Below, piece by piece: positions 43,973 through 52,415 of a stretch of DNA of 64,000 nucleotides. The position numbers were made by a program, and so were the translations under genes. Source of the stretch: VXRD01 sp965242535 (GTDB lineage Bacteria; Latescibacterota; UBA2968); contig OZ251458.1 in assembly GCA_965242535.1 (NCBI GenBank), positions 3,844,001 through 3,908,000 of the forward strand. Direction: 5' to 3'. Each line of letters starts with the position of its first letter. The stretch's first letter is position 1. The notes beneath the pieces are model-generated. The model was not told the DNA's origin and made no database searches. It was given only the letters and a program-made list of their open reading frames with translations.

Positions 43973-44567
43973 CCATCTGTACCAACTAATTACTCTGTAA
44001 ATTAAGTTATTCTCAATTTTGATACGCACAAATCTGCACTGACATGGCTCGCTTTTCTAACAACTTTGGTCCTAAGAAGCTATCTAAAAACTCGGACCGT
44101 CATTGAGATAGCCACAAAAGCATTCGCTTTTCGCAGGTCAAAACCATATCTATCGCAAAAATAGGATGCCTTGATTCCCCCCTTCCTCGCAGGAAGGGGG
44201 GCTAGGGGGGTAGGTCCCAATAATTTTTAGATGGCTTCTAAAGCATCGTGGGTTGCCTCCGATGCCTTCGGCGACTTACTTTTTGTCAACAGAGAAGACG
44301 CGAATAAGCGTCTGAAGAAAAGTAAGCAAAAAATGCCGCTCTCATGCGCCGAGGGGCTAGCACAGCGCAAATCGCTTTTGTAATCGCACGACATGCGTTG
44401 GCCTGCAAGGTGGGTTGCAAAAAAGATGTGGGTTGCGAGACGGACTTGCGCGCTGTGCGCGATGGCTTTCGGTGATGGACTTTTGCGATGGCATGTTTGG
44501 CGATGGCTTCTCTGAAGGACGGTGGAACGGCAAAGCGTCCTGATAATGAATTAGTTGGTACAAATGG
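43973..44567 (+). mobile_element. IE430 element in a REP-A loop, with nested IE164
   Basis: Left end CCATCTGTACCAACTAATTA, right end the inverse (TTAGTTGGTACAAATGG): terminal inverted repeats of about 20 bp. An 8 bp duplication CCCCTGTG flanks it (43965-43972 and 44568-44575), and removing the element restores a perfect REP-A palindrome. Without the nested 164 bp element and its TA duplication it is about 429 bp. The body is IE400-like. No coding capacity. Confidence 0.85.
44075..44238 (-). mobile_element. IE164 copy b, nested in IE430
   Basis: 164 bp in inverted orientation, flanked by TA on both sides (GGTCCTA|AGAAGC...GGCTTC|TAAAGCATC); the uninterrupted IE400 sequence there is GGTCCTAAAGCATC. 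The central hairpin (CCCCCCTTCCTCG...GGAAGGGGGG) is intact. Confidence 0.85.
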
Positions 44568-44843
44568 CCCCTGTGCCTGTCCGAAGATACAAGAGGAAGA
44601 CATGAGATGGGCGTTTAGCCATGAGCGGTACAACGGGCGATAGACGAGTTCAAAGACACGAGCGGGGTACAACGGGCGACCGCCCGTTCAAAGGCGAGGC
44701 GAGATGTAAGACCGGACGCGAAGAGCGCTGAATGAGAAGCGAGGGGAAGATCCCCTCGATAAAAACACTCGAGACTTGTGTCGCCCCCGGCCAATACCAT
44801 GCCAGGCTGGTTCAAAACCCGCATCGCATATTTATCGCATGAC
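44568..44843. repeat. REP-A half, REP-B hairpins and anonymous sequence
   Basis: The REP-A arm resumes (CCTGTCCGAAGATACAAG) after the target duplication, followed by REP-B palindromes (GAGCGGGGTACAACGGGCGA and CCGCCCGTTCAAAG, 44630-44700). From 44700 to 44843 nothing recognisable is seen. Confidence 0.6.
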
Positions 44844-44844
44844 G

Positions 44845-44882
44845 CAAAAGCCCTCCTCCCGAGTTGGGGAGAAGGGCTTTTG
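44845..44882 (-). terminator. Rho-independent terminator
   Basis: CAAAAGCCCTCCTCCC pairs with GGGGAGAAGGGCTTTTG around a short loop, giving a U-rich tail on either strand. It lies 26 bp past the stop of the minus-strand coiled-coil gene. Confidence 0.75.
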
Positions 44883-44907
44883 TTCGCGTATAGTAGTGAA
44901 ACGCCGC

Positions 44908-45764
44908 TCAATTTTTCAATACCGCGAGGATGCGTTGGCCCGCGAGCGCGGAGTCGGAAAAGGTGATGAGGAATTGCCCGTCTCGTCCTTCGCCGAGTTC
45001 GTATTCCCTGCCTTTGCCGAGTTTGCCGTGGCGGTCGCACAGGGCCGCGAGTTCGCCCCGCACGCCAAAGGGTTCTCCGATGCGGACTTTGATGATGTCG
45101 CCGTTGTCGAGGTCCGGGAAATTTGTCATTTTGTAATTTTTGCGGACGAATCGCCGAGACGTATCGAGATACCCCTGTTGTTTTAAGCCGTCTTCCGTGC
45201 CCACATAGACGATCACCGACTGGAGGGTTTCGCGCAAGGCGCGGTTTTTTCCCGCAAGGCGCGGTTTTCTTCTTCGGCTTTTTTGAGCGAGTTTGTCATT
45301 CGGGTGAGGCGAATCGCTTGTTCGGAAAGCGTGCTGTTGAGGCTGTCCAAAGAGGTTTTGAGCTGTTCGATCTGCGTGGCGGCACCGGCTTTGACCCGCG
45401 TGATTTCATCGCGCAACCTGCTGACCAATGCGCGTTGTTCTTTGTACAGACGCTGGTATTCCTTGCTCTCGTTGGTCACGCGCCGCAACGTGGTCAATAA
45501 TATTTTATTGTCCGTGCGGGCGCTGTCCATTTGTGCGCGCACCGTGTCGATGCGGGCATTGAGGGATTCGACCAAGAGATTCAGGGAATCCGCCTGCGCG
45601 GCATAGCGTTCGGCATCGGCCTCGAGTTGCTGGACATAGAGATTTTCCCGAACGATTTCCTCTTCGCTCGGCTGCAATGCGATGTACAAAAGCAGGCCCA
45701 AGACGACGGCCGCGCCGCCAATCACCGCGATAATTTGCTTGTTGTTCTTCACGGGTACCTCCAA
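44908..45764 (-). pseudogene. Membrane-anchored coiled-coil protein split by a -1 frameshift at an A6 tract
   Basis: ORF 1 (45764-45213, 183 aa) has an N-terminal membrane helix (IIAVIGGAAVVLGLLLYIAL) and a long coiled coil. ORF 2 (45237-44908, 109 aa) is the C-terminal globular part, with a YVGTEDGLKQQGYL opening. At 45245-45250 (six T on plus, A6 in the mRNA) the heptad ENRALREK changes frame to TAPCAKPSSR; with seven A it would read ENRALREKNRALRET and run straight into ORF 2. The whole resembles Bacteroidetes-type proteins with TM, coiled coil and a VIGTKKELKEKG domain. It may be a true mutation, a sequencing slip, or a slippage site that makes both forms. Confidence 0.75.
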
Positions 45765-45842
45765 AAGTTGGGGTGAAATAATAAGGGCTGTTACTGCGAA
45801 AGAGCACGGGATTTCTTCGGACGGTCAGGGGATCCGCGCCCT

Positions 45843-47291
45843 TTAGTTATCTGCGTCCATCCGCGCTTGAGTCTCGTCCTCGAATCCCCCACCCAACGCG
45901 AGGTGGAGGTCGATGCGCGCCTCGAGGCGTTGCCGGCGTACCGCGAGCAGTTGGCTTTCGGTTTGATACGCCGTGCGGCGCGTTTGCAACATGGTCAAAA
46001 GGTCTGAAAGCCCTCGGTAGTACCTATCCTCTGCCAAGCGACGGGCCTCCCGCGCTTGTTCGGCGGCGGTCGTCAACGCGGCCTCGCGCTTTGCCAAATG
46101 CCCTTCTGCCGAGAGCGCGTTTTCGACTTCGCGGTACGCTTGCAAAACGGTTTGGGCAAACAGCGCGGCGGCCTCGCGTTCTCGGGCGCGGGTCAGGTCG
46201 ATATTGCCTTGAATGCGCCCGCCTTGAAACAGGGGTTGCGTGAGATTGCCGATCAAGGACCACACGCCGAAATCCCCGTTGAGCAACTCGCCCAGTGCGT
46301 CTGTGCTGCTGCCGCCCGAAGCGGTCAGGCTGATGCGCGGATAACGCGCGCGTCTGGCGGCTTTGGAATTGGCTTGAGACGCGGCAAATCGGCGTTCGAC
46401 CGCGATGAGGTCCGGGCGGCGGGAAACGAGATCGGCAGGCAGGCCCGCGGGAACCGGATGCGGCACGGGGGGAAGGGCGTCCGCAATGGCGAATGTGCCG
46501 GCGGGATAACGACCGATGAGCAATTCGAGTTGGCGGATGGACATGGCGAATAGCTGTTCGCGCTGGTGCAAGCGGTCTTGCGATGACGCGAGGTCAGAGA
46601 GGCTTTGGCGCGCATCGAGCGAGGGACGCACCCCGCGCTCGTAGCGCGCGCGCACTTGCTCATGGCTGGTGAGGTTGTTCTGATAAGTGGCCCGAGCGAG
46701 TTCGAGTTGGCGTTTGGCTTCAATCGCGGCAAACCACGCCTTGGACGTTTGGGCAACGAGCGACATGCGCGCCCCCCGATACGTGGCGCGCGTCGCCTGA
46801 TAATTCGCCAACGCGGCCGTTGCCCCCGCGCCGAGCCGCCCCCAAAGGTCGATTTCCCAAGACGCATTGACGGAAAGGCCATACGTGGTGCTCGTGTTCG
46901 AGAGAACATCGCCCTCCGCCTGACCGGGAATGGGGAACCCGATGAAATTTTGTTTGCGGTCCGTCCGCGACATGACCCCACTGAGTTGCGGAAACAGCGG
47001 CGCGCCTGCGATTTTCGCCTGTGCGCGTGCGGCCGTGAGGCGTGCGGCAGCCGCGTGCAAATCCCGGTTATGCACCAGTGCTCGCGCGACCAAACTATCG
47101 AGCCGGCTGTCGTTAAATGTGGCCCACCAAAGCGCGTCCGCAGGGGTTGCCGAATCGGCCTTTGCGTGCCAACTTTGGGGGGATGGGATCGGCGATAGCT
47201 GAACGCGCGGCGCCGATGCACACCCGACCATCAGCGCGAAGAGCGTCCAAATCCCGAAGCGCACGTCGCGCCCTGTCGCATGTCTCGTCAT
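45843..47291 (-). CDS. Outer membrane efflux lipoprotein, NodT/TolC family
   Basis: 482 residues. Lipobox ALMVGC near residue 24 after a basic start. Two outer-membrane-factor halves follow, each with a coiled helix pair and a strand motif: WEIDLWGRLGAGATAALANY in the first and RYPRISLTASGG then YREVENALSAE in the second. The channel is trimeric and spans the outer membrane and periplasm. No RND pump or membrane fusion gene is adjacent, so it may serve pumps encoded elsewhere. The upstream gene on the opposite strand is ogg, separated by an IE164. Confidence 0.9.
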   Translation of the reverse strand: MTRHATGRDVRFGIWTLFALMVGCASAPRVQLSPIPSPQSWHAKADSATPADALWWATFNDSRLDSLVARALVHNRDLHAAAARLTAARAQAKIAGAPLFPQLSGVMSRTDRKQNFIGFPIPGQAEGDVLSNTSTTYGLSVNASWEIDLWGRLGAGATAALANYQATRATYRGARMSLVAQTSKAWFAAIEAKRQLELARATYQNNLTSHEQVRARYERGVRPSLDARQSLSDLASSQDRLHQREQLFAMSIRQLELLIGRYPAGTFAIADALPPVPHPVPAGLPADLVSRRPDLIAVERRFAASQANSKAARRARYPRISLTASGGSSTDALGELLNGDFGVWSLIGNLTQPLFQGGRIQGNIDLTRAREREAAALFAQTVLQAYREVENALSAEGHLAKREAALTTAAEQAREARRLAEDRYYRGLSDLLTMLQTRRTAYQTESQLLAVRRQRLEARIDLHLALGGGFEDETQARMDADN

Positions 47292-47449
47292 GTTCGATCT
47301 CCAAAAAAATGGCGCGATGAATCACGCCCATCCGCGCCCGTTGGCGGGCATCAATTTTACGGAAAGTTCGCGTTTTGTCAATGGGATTCAGCGGTCAACC
47401 CTCGTCCAAAAAACCAAAACGCGGGATCGGCGTCCGCGCTCAATTCTAA

Positions 47450-47645
47450 GAAGCCATCTAAAAATTATCGGGACCTACCCCCCTAGCCCCCGTTATTCGC
47501 TTCGCTCATTGTAGGCTACGCCTGTGCCTGCGAGGAAGGGGGGAATCAAGGCGTCCTATTTTCGCGGTCTGTACGGTTTTGACCTGCGAAAAGTGAATGT
47601 TTTTGCGACTCTTTCAATGGCGGCCCGAGTTTTTAGATGGCTTCT
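47450..47645 (+). mobile_element. IE164 copy c with a 32 bp internal insertion
   Basis: GAAGCCATCTAAAAATTATC to GATGGCTTCT, 196 bp; relative to the 164 bp copies it carries an extra CGCTTCGCTCATTGTAGGCT stretch in the hairpin. Flanked by AA on both sides. It ends 13 bp before the ogg start, and the ogg ribosome site TAAGGA abuts its end. Confidence 0.8.
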
Positions 47646-47658
47646 AAGGATGACCCAC

Positions 47659-48597
47659 ATGTCAACGCATTTCTTTGCGGGAACGCTCGAAAATTCAAAA
47701 ATTCACTTGGGGCTCACACTCGGATCCGGGCAGGTATTTCGGTGGGGGCGAGACGCGGATGGCTGGTGGAAAGGGATCGTGTATGGCGTGGTCGCGCATC
47801 TCAAGCAAACCGGAGATCGGATCGCGTATCGCGCATCGGCCGACGCGGTGCAGACCCATCGCAGCGAAATGGCGATAGACGCATTTTTGCGGTGGTACTT
47901 GCGCTTGGATCACATGCCGCGCATTCGCGTGCCGCGCAGAGACGCGCCTTTGAGACGCGCGAGGGATTTGTTGAAGGGATTGCAATTCGTTCGGCAAGAC
48001 CCGTTCGAGTGCATCATTTCCTACGTGCTCTCGGTGCAAGCGCGCATGTCGCTGACCAAAAAGCGGATCGGATTCATCGCTCGCACCCTGGGCGAAAAAC
48101 GGGTTTTTGATCGCGAGACGTATTGGACATTCCCATCGCCCGATACACTCGCGGAATTGGACAGCGATTTTTATCGGCGCCACCGGTTTGGCTGGCGTTC
48201 CGAGCGCGTGGCGACAACGGCGCGGTTTATCGCAACCGCGGTGCGCGATGATGCGGATATCGAAACGTGGCGGGCTATCGCCGATGATTTGCACGCCCTG
48301 CCCGGCAGTGGGGTCGGCATCAAGGTCGCGCGGTGCATCGATCTTTTTTCGCTGGATCGCCTAAACGCAGTGCCCGTCGATACCTGGGTGCGAAAATTTG
48401 CCCGCGAATGGTATGGCGTCACCGGTTCCGACGCGAAGATATGCCGATGGGCCGAGGCGCGATGGGGCGAGTGGGCGGGCTATTGCAACGAGTACTTGTT
48501 CGCGTATTACCGCGAATTGCACGGCCCGACCTTGCACGATCGCGTCCTGTCTTTCGCCGAATCCGATGCCCCTTCTGATGTGATGCCGTATGAATAG
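47659..48597 (+). CDS. ogg: 8-oxoguanine DNA glycosylase (OGG1-like)
   Basis: 312 residues from the ATG at 47659 (AAGGA 8 bp upstream; an ATG at 47650 is possible). OGG N-terminal domain (LGLTLGSGQVFRWGRDADGWWKG), then the helix-hairpin-helix region: LPGSGVGIKVARCIDLFSLDRLNAVPVDTWV carries the catalytic Lys (GIK) and Asp (VPVD) of the bifunctional glycosylase/lyase. SYVLSVQARM matches the NNNI-type region loosely. It removes oxidised guanine in base-excision repair. The upstream neighbour is a mobile repeat, so its native promoter may have been replaced. Confidence 0.88.
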   Translation: MSTHFFAGTLENSKIHLGLTLGSGQVFRWGRDADGWWKGIVYGVVAHLKQTGDRIAYRASADAVQTHRSEMAIDAFLRWYLRLDHMPRIRVPRRDAPLRRARDLLKGLQFVRQDPFECIISYVLSVQARMSLTKKRIGFIARTLGEKRVFDRETYWTFPSPDTLAELDSDFYRRHRFGWRSERVATTARFIATAVRDDADIETWRAIADDLHALPGSGVGIKVARCIDLFSLDRLNAVPVDTWVRKFAREWYGVTGSDAKICRWAEARWGEWAGYCNEYLFAYYRELHGPTLHDRVLSFAESDAPSDVMPYE

Positions 48598-48741
48598 TGC
48601 ATCCCAACCCCCACGCAAGCGACCAGCAACACGAGCGACTAGCGGTGGAGCGAAAAACCGATCGCATCTTACTTTTTTTATGCGGTTGGGCGGGCTGGAC
48701 TGACCACTCCCCCATCTTGTATCTTCGGACAGGCACAGGGG
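48598..48741. repeat. Anonymous spacer and left REP-A arm
   Basis: No gene seen from 48598 to 48710. From 48715 a REP-A unit (CTTGTATCTTCGGACAGGCACAGGGG) leads into the IE430 element; its last 8 bases CACAGGGG (48734-48741) are the target duplication. Confidence 0.6.
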
Positions 48742-49201
48742 CCATCTGTACCAACTAATTACTCCAAAAATTAAATGATACCAAATTTTGATACGCACCA
48801 ACCCGCACCGACGAGGCTCGCTTGTCTAAAGCGTTTGGTCCTATAGCATTGTTTGTTGCCTTCGATGCGTTGGCTACGCCTGTGCCTACGGCGTGCGGCG
48901 ACCTACTTTTTTTCATCAGCAAAAAAAGTAGGCGAGCGGGGTACAACTGCTCTAGCAGTTCAAAAATGCCGCTCTCATGCGCCGAGGGGCTAGGCACAGC
49001 GCAAATCGCTTTTGTAATAGAACGACATGCGCCAGCCTGCCAAGGGGGTTGCAAAATGGATGTGGGTTGCGAGACGGACTTGCGCGCTGTGCCCGATGGC
49101 TTTCGTTGATGGGCTTTTGCGATGGCACGGTTGGGATGGCTTCTCTGAAGGACGGTGGAATAGCAAGGCGATCCCGATAGTGAATAAGTTGGTACAAATG
49201 C
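48742..49201 (+). mobile_element. IE430 element in a REP-A loop, with nested REP-B
   Basis: Left end CCATCTGTACCAACTAATTA, right end GTTGGTACAAATGC. Flanked by the 8 bp duplication CACAGGGG (48734-48741, 49202-49209); removal restores GGACAGGCACAGGGGCCTGTCC. Length 460 bp, which equals the 430 bp form plus a REP-B unit of about 30 bp at 48933-48962 (GAGCGGGGTACAACTGCTCT and its inverse). Confidence 0.85.
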
Positions 49202-49560
49202 CACAGGGGCCTGTCCCTACGATTGCTTCTTACCTCTCCCGTCTCCCGTCTCCCCTTGTATCTTATATCTTTGACCGAGCACGGGACATCGCCTTTTTGT
49301 GCCTTTTGTGCCTTTTGTGGCTAACCCCATCTTGTATCTTCGGACAGGCACGGGGGCCTGTCCCTACGATTGCGATTGCGTCACACCTCTCCCGTCTCCC
49401 CTTGTATCTTCGGACAGGCACGGGGGCCTGTCCCTACGATTGCGATTGCGTCACACCTCTCCCGTCTCCCCTTGTATCTTCGGACAAGCACAGGGGCCTG
49501 TCCCTACGATTGCGATTGCGTCACACCTCTCCCGTCTCCCGTCTCCCGTCTCCCCATCTC
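49202..49560 (+). repeat. REP-A array with exact 70 bp period
   Basis: After the half REP-A next to IE430, three tandem 70 bp units start at 49331, 49401 and 49471 with CTTGTATCTTCGGACA and contain the palindrome GGACAGGCACGGGGGCCTGTCC, GATTGCGATTGCGTCACACC and TCTCCCGTCTCCC. Units are almost identical, with no unique spacers. Heptamers CCGTCTC follow. No gene lies between here and 49630. Confidence 0.85.
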
Positions 49561-49629
49561 CCTTGACATCCCCCATTCTTTGCCTTATCTCTCCGAGCCA
49601 ATTTCACGCTTTTCAAAGGATTGCAAGAC

Positions 49630-52323
49630 ATGGCACGAGCTCGCGCTTTTTCTGAAATCGGCCGTCTCCCGCTGCCCGCGGATAACGTCGGCATTGCGAC
49701 CCGCAAATTGCATCGGGGCACGCGGATCGCCCATCGCGGTTGCACCTTCGCGCTTGGGCATACCGTCCTCGAAGGCCATCGCTTTGCGGTTCAGCCCATT
49801 GCGACGGGCGACCCCCTGCTCTCGTGGGGCTTGCCGTTTGGCGTTGCCACGCGCCCCATAGCCCCTGGGGATTACGCTTGCAACCCGCAGATTCTCCACG
49901 CCCTCGCCCTGCGCGACCTCGACTTCGACCTTCCCGACGCGCCCAATTTTGAAGACCGCATCGCGCCGCACCAACGCGACGCGTTTGAGCCGGGCGAGCA
50001 AGTCGAACGCTACGGCCATCGCGGTACCTTTCAAGGCTATAAGAGATCGGGCGGGCGCGGGGTGGGCACGCGCAATACCATCGTCATCTTGGGCACGTCC
50101 TCGCGCACGGCGAGTTATGCCAAACAACTCGAAGCGCGATTCAAAGATCGCGTACGCGCCTATCCGAATATCGACGGCATCGTCGCGGTGGCCCACACCG
50201 AAGGCGGCGGCGCGGAACAGCCGAACAACAAAGATCTCCTCTTGCGTACCCTCGCCGGATTCATCGCGCATCCCAATGTCGGCGCCGTGCTCGCGGCGGA
50301 CTACGGCTTTGAAGCGATCACCAATCGGGACTTGCGGGCGTTTCTCAAAAAAGAAAACCATCCCATCGACTGCGTCTTGCACCACTTCCTCACGCTTGAG
50401 GGCCGTTTTGAAGACGCGCTGCAACAGGGCGAAACCATCATCGCGGACTGGCTGCCCCAAGTCAATGCGATGCCCCGCACCGCCGAATCCCTGTCGCACC
50501 TCAAAATCGCGTTGCAATGCGGCGGCTCCGATGCGTTTTCGGGCATTTCCGGCAATCCATTGGCGTCGTGGGTCGCGCGGGAAATCATCCGCTATGGCGG
50601 CGCGGCCAATCTCGCGGAAACGGATGAGCTCATCGGCGCGGAGTCTTACGTCCTGCAAAACGTCGCGTCTCGCGACGTGGCCCAACGCTTTCTCGACAAA
50701 GTCGAGGCGTACAAAACCCTGGCCGCCTGGCACGGCACGACCGCAGAGGGCAACCCGTCCGGGGGCAACAAATTTCGCGGCCTGTACAATATCGTCCTCA
50801 AATCCATCGGCGCGGCCATGAAGCGCCACCCGGACGTGCGCCTCGACGCGGTGATCGACTACGCCGCGCCCATGGCGCGACCGGGCTACTATTTCATGGA
50901 CAGCCCGGGCAACGACCTCGAAAGCATCGCCGGGCAAGTGGCTTCGGGATGCAATCTGATCTTCTTTGTCACGGGCAACGGGTCGATTACGAATTTCCCC
51001 TTTGTGCCCACCCTCAAAATCGTGACCACATCCGAACGCTATGGCCTGCTCAGCAAGGACATGGACGTCAACGCAGGCGCGTATTTGGACGGCACGCCGA
51101 TGGACGACTTGGGCCGCGACATGTTTGACCTGACCTGCAAAATCGCGTCCGGACAACGCAGCAAAGGCGAACGGGCCGCCCACGCACAAGTCTCGATTTG
51201 GCGCGCCTGGCGGCAGACTTCCACAGATCGCCTGCCCGACCTGCAAAATCGGCCCGAACCTTCGGGCGTGCCCCTCGCCGTGCAAATCTTGGATTCCGAT
51301 GAACGCACCTTTGACGCCATCCGCACCGGCGACGGCGCGACCACGGACCGCGTGGGCCTGATTTTGCCGACTAGCCTGTGTTCGGGGCAAATCGCGCTGA
51401 TGGCGGCCAAACGCCTCACCGCAAAGGGCTTGGGCCGGGAAAAGGGGGTCTCGCGCTTTGTGGCCCTCGCGCATACCGAGGGCTGCGGCGTAGCCGGCGA
51501 AGCCACCGAACGCCTGTACACGCGCACCATGCTCGGCTACCTCACCCACCCCTTGGTACACAGCGGCTTGCTCTTGGAACACGGTTGCGAAAAAACCCAC
51601 AACGACTACATCCGCCACGCGCTCCGCGACCAGGGGATCGGCGCGGATGCGTATGGATGGGCGAGCGTGCAACTCGACGGCGGTATCGACGCGGTTTTGG
51701 ACAAGGTCGAAACCTATTTTGACCGCCGATTCGCGCGGGCCGAACCTCCGGAAATCGCGCCGACCGATCTGTCCGCGCTCCGCATTGGCATGCACGCTTC
51801 GGGGCAGTTGTCCGACAACGCCGCACAATCCCTCGCCCTCCTGTCCCAAATTCTGATCGGCGCGGGCGCCACGCTCGTCGTGCCCGACAATGCGCGCTTC
51901 CTGTCCCATCCGATCTACCTGTCCGATGTGCTCGGCAACGCGCCCCCCGCGCCCACGCTATCGCACGGGCAAATCACAGCGCGCGCCGGGTATTACATCA
52001 TGGACAGCCAGACCGACCACTGGGTCGAAACCCTCACCGGATTGGGCGGCACGGGCGTCCACCTCATCGCGGCATACGCAGGCGATCACCCGCAACAGGG
52101 CCATCCGCTCATCCCGGTGTTGCAAGTAAGCGGAGATGAACGTGCGGCCAATGCCTACGGCGATGATTTTGACGCGATCCTCAACGCGGATCCCAACCGC
52201 AATGCCGACGCCCTCTTGAATTTGATCATCGCGGTCGCCTCCCGGCAATACGCGCCCCAAACCCCCGCCATCGGCAATACGGACTTTCAGTTCACGCGCG
52301 GGCTTTTGGGCGTTTCGATGTAA
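49630..52323 (+). CDS. Altronate/galactarate dehydratase-like protein with a duplicated UxaA domain
   Basis: 897 residues (AAAGGA before the ATG); UxaA proteins are usually about 500. An N-terminal SAF domain (about 18-95) precedes UxaA-like repeat 1 (about 130-500: GVGTRNTIVILGTSS, VAVAHTEGGGAEQ, GYYFMDSPG, GNGSITNFPFVPTLKI). Repeat 2 (about 570-885) repeats the order: DRVGLILPTSLCSGQ, VALAHTEGCGVAG, LLEHGCEKTHND, GYYIMDSQTD, GHPLIPVLQVSGD. The Cys residues that bind metal in UxaA are missing in repeat 1 but present in repeat 2, so the two halves may have shared out roles. Sugar-acid dehydration is inferred from the family. Confidence 0.8.
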   Translation: MARARAFSEIGRLPLPADNVGIATRKLHRGTRIAHRGCTFALGHTVLEGHRFAVQPIATGDPLLSWGLPFGVATRPIAPGDYACNPQILHALALRDLDFDLPDAPNFEDRIAPHQRDAFEPGEQVERYGHRGTFQGYKRSGGRGVGTRNTIVILGTSSRTASYAKQLEARFKDRVRAYPNIDGIVAVAHTEGGGAEQPNNKDLLLRTLAGFIAHPNVGAVLAADYGFEAITNRDLRAFLKKENHPIDCVLHHFLTLEGRFEDALQQGETIIADWLPQVNAMPRTAESLSHLKIALQCGGSDAFSGISGNPLASWVAREIIRYGGAANLAETDELIGAESYVLQNVASRDVAQRFLDKVEAYKTLAAWHGTTAEGNPSGGNKFRGLYNIVLKSIGAAMKRHPDVRLDAVIDYAAPMARPGYYFMDSPGNDLESIAGQVASGCNLIFFVTGNGSITNFPFVPTLKIVTTSERYGLLSKDMDVNAGAYLDGTPMDDLGRDMFDLTCKIASGQRSKGERAAHAQVSIWRAWRQTSTDRLPDLQNRPEPSGVPLAVQILDSDERTFDAIRTGDGATTDRVGLILPTSLCSGQIALMAAKRLTAKGLGREKGVSRFVALAHTEGCGVAGEATERLYTRTMLGYLTHPLVHSGLLLEHGCEKTHNDYIRHALRDQGIGADAYGWASVQLDGGIDAVLDKVETYFDRRFARAEPPEIAPTDLSALRIGMHASGQLSDNAAQSLALLSQILIGAGATLVVPDNARFLSHPIYLSDVLGNAPPAPTLSHGQITARAGYYIMDSQTDHWVETLTGLGGTGVHLIAAYAGDHPQQGHPLIPVLQVSGDERAANAYGDDFDAILNADPNRNADALLNLIIAVASRQYAPQTPAIGNTDFQFTRGLLGVSM

Positions 52324-52415
52324 AGTCAGGCCGCTCGCCTCCTCCATCGTCCGCACAGACAGATGAAGTCACGCTCCTCGTGAATAAAGTCAGAGGTCAA
52401 TTTACGGAGCCTCTC

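Noticed and set aside
49331..49540. CRISPR array
   Set aside because: The 70 bp units are nearly identical along their whole length; there are no unique spacers, and the unit is the dispersed REP-A sequence.
49585..51909. 774-codon minus-strand frame opposite the UxaA-like gene
   Set aside because: High-GC antisense frame with low-complexity composition and no recognisable domain; the plus strand clearly encodes UxaA motifs.
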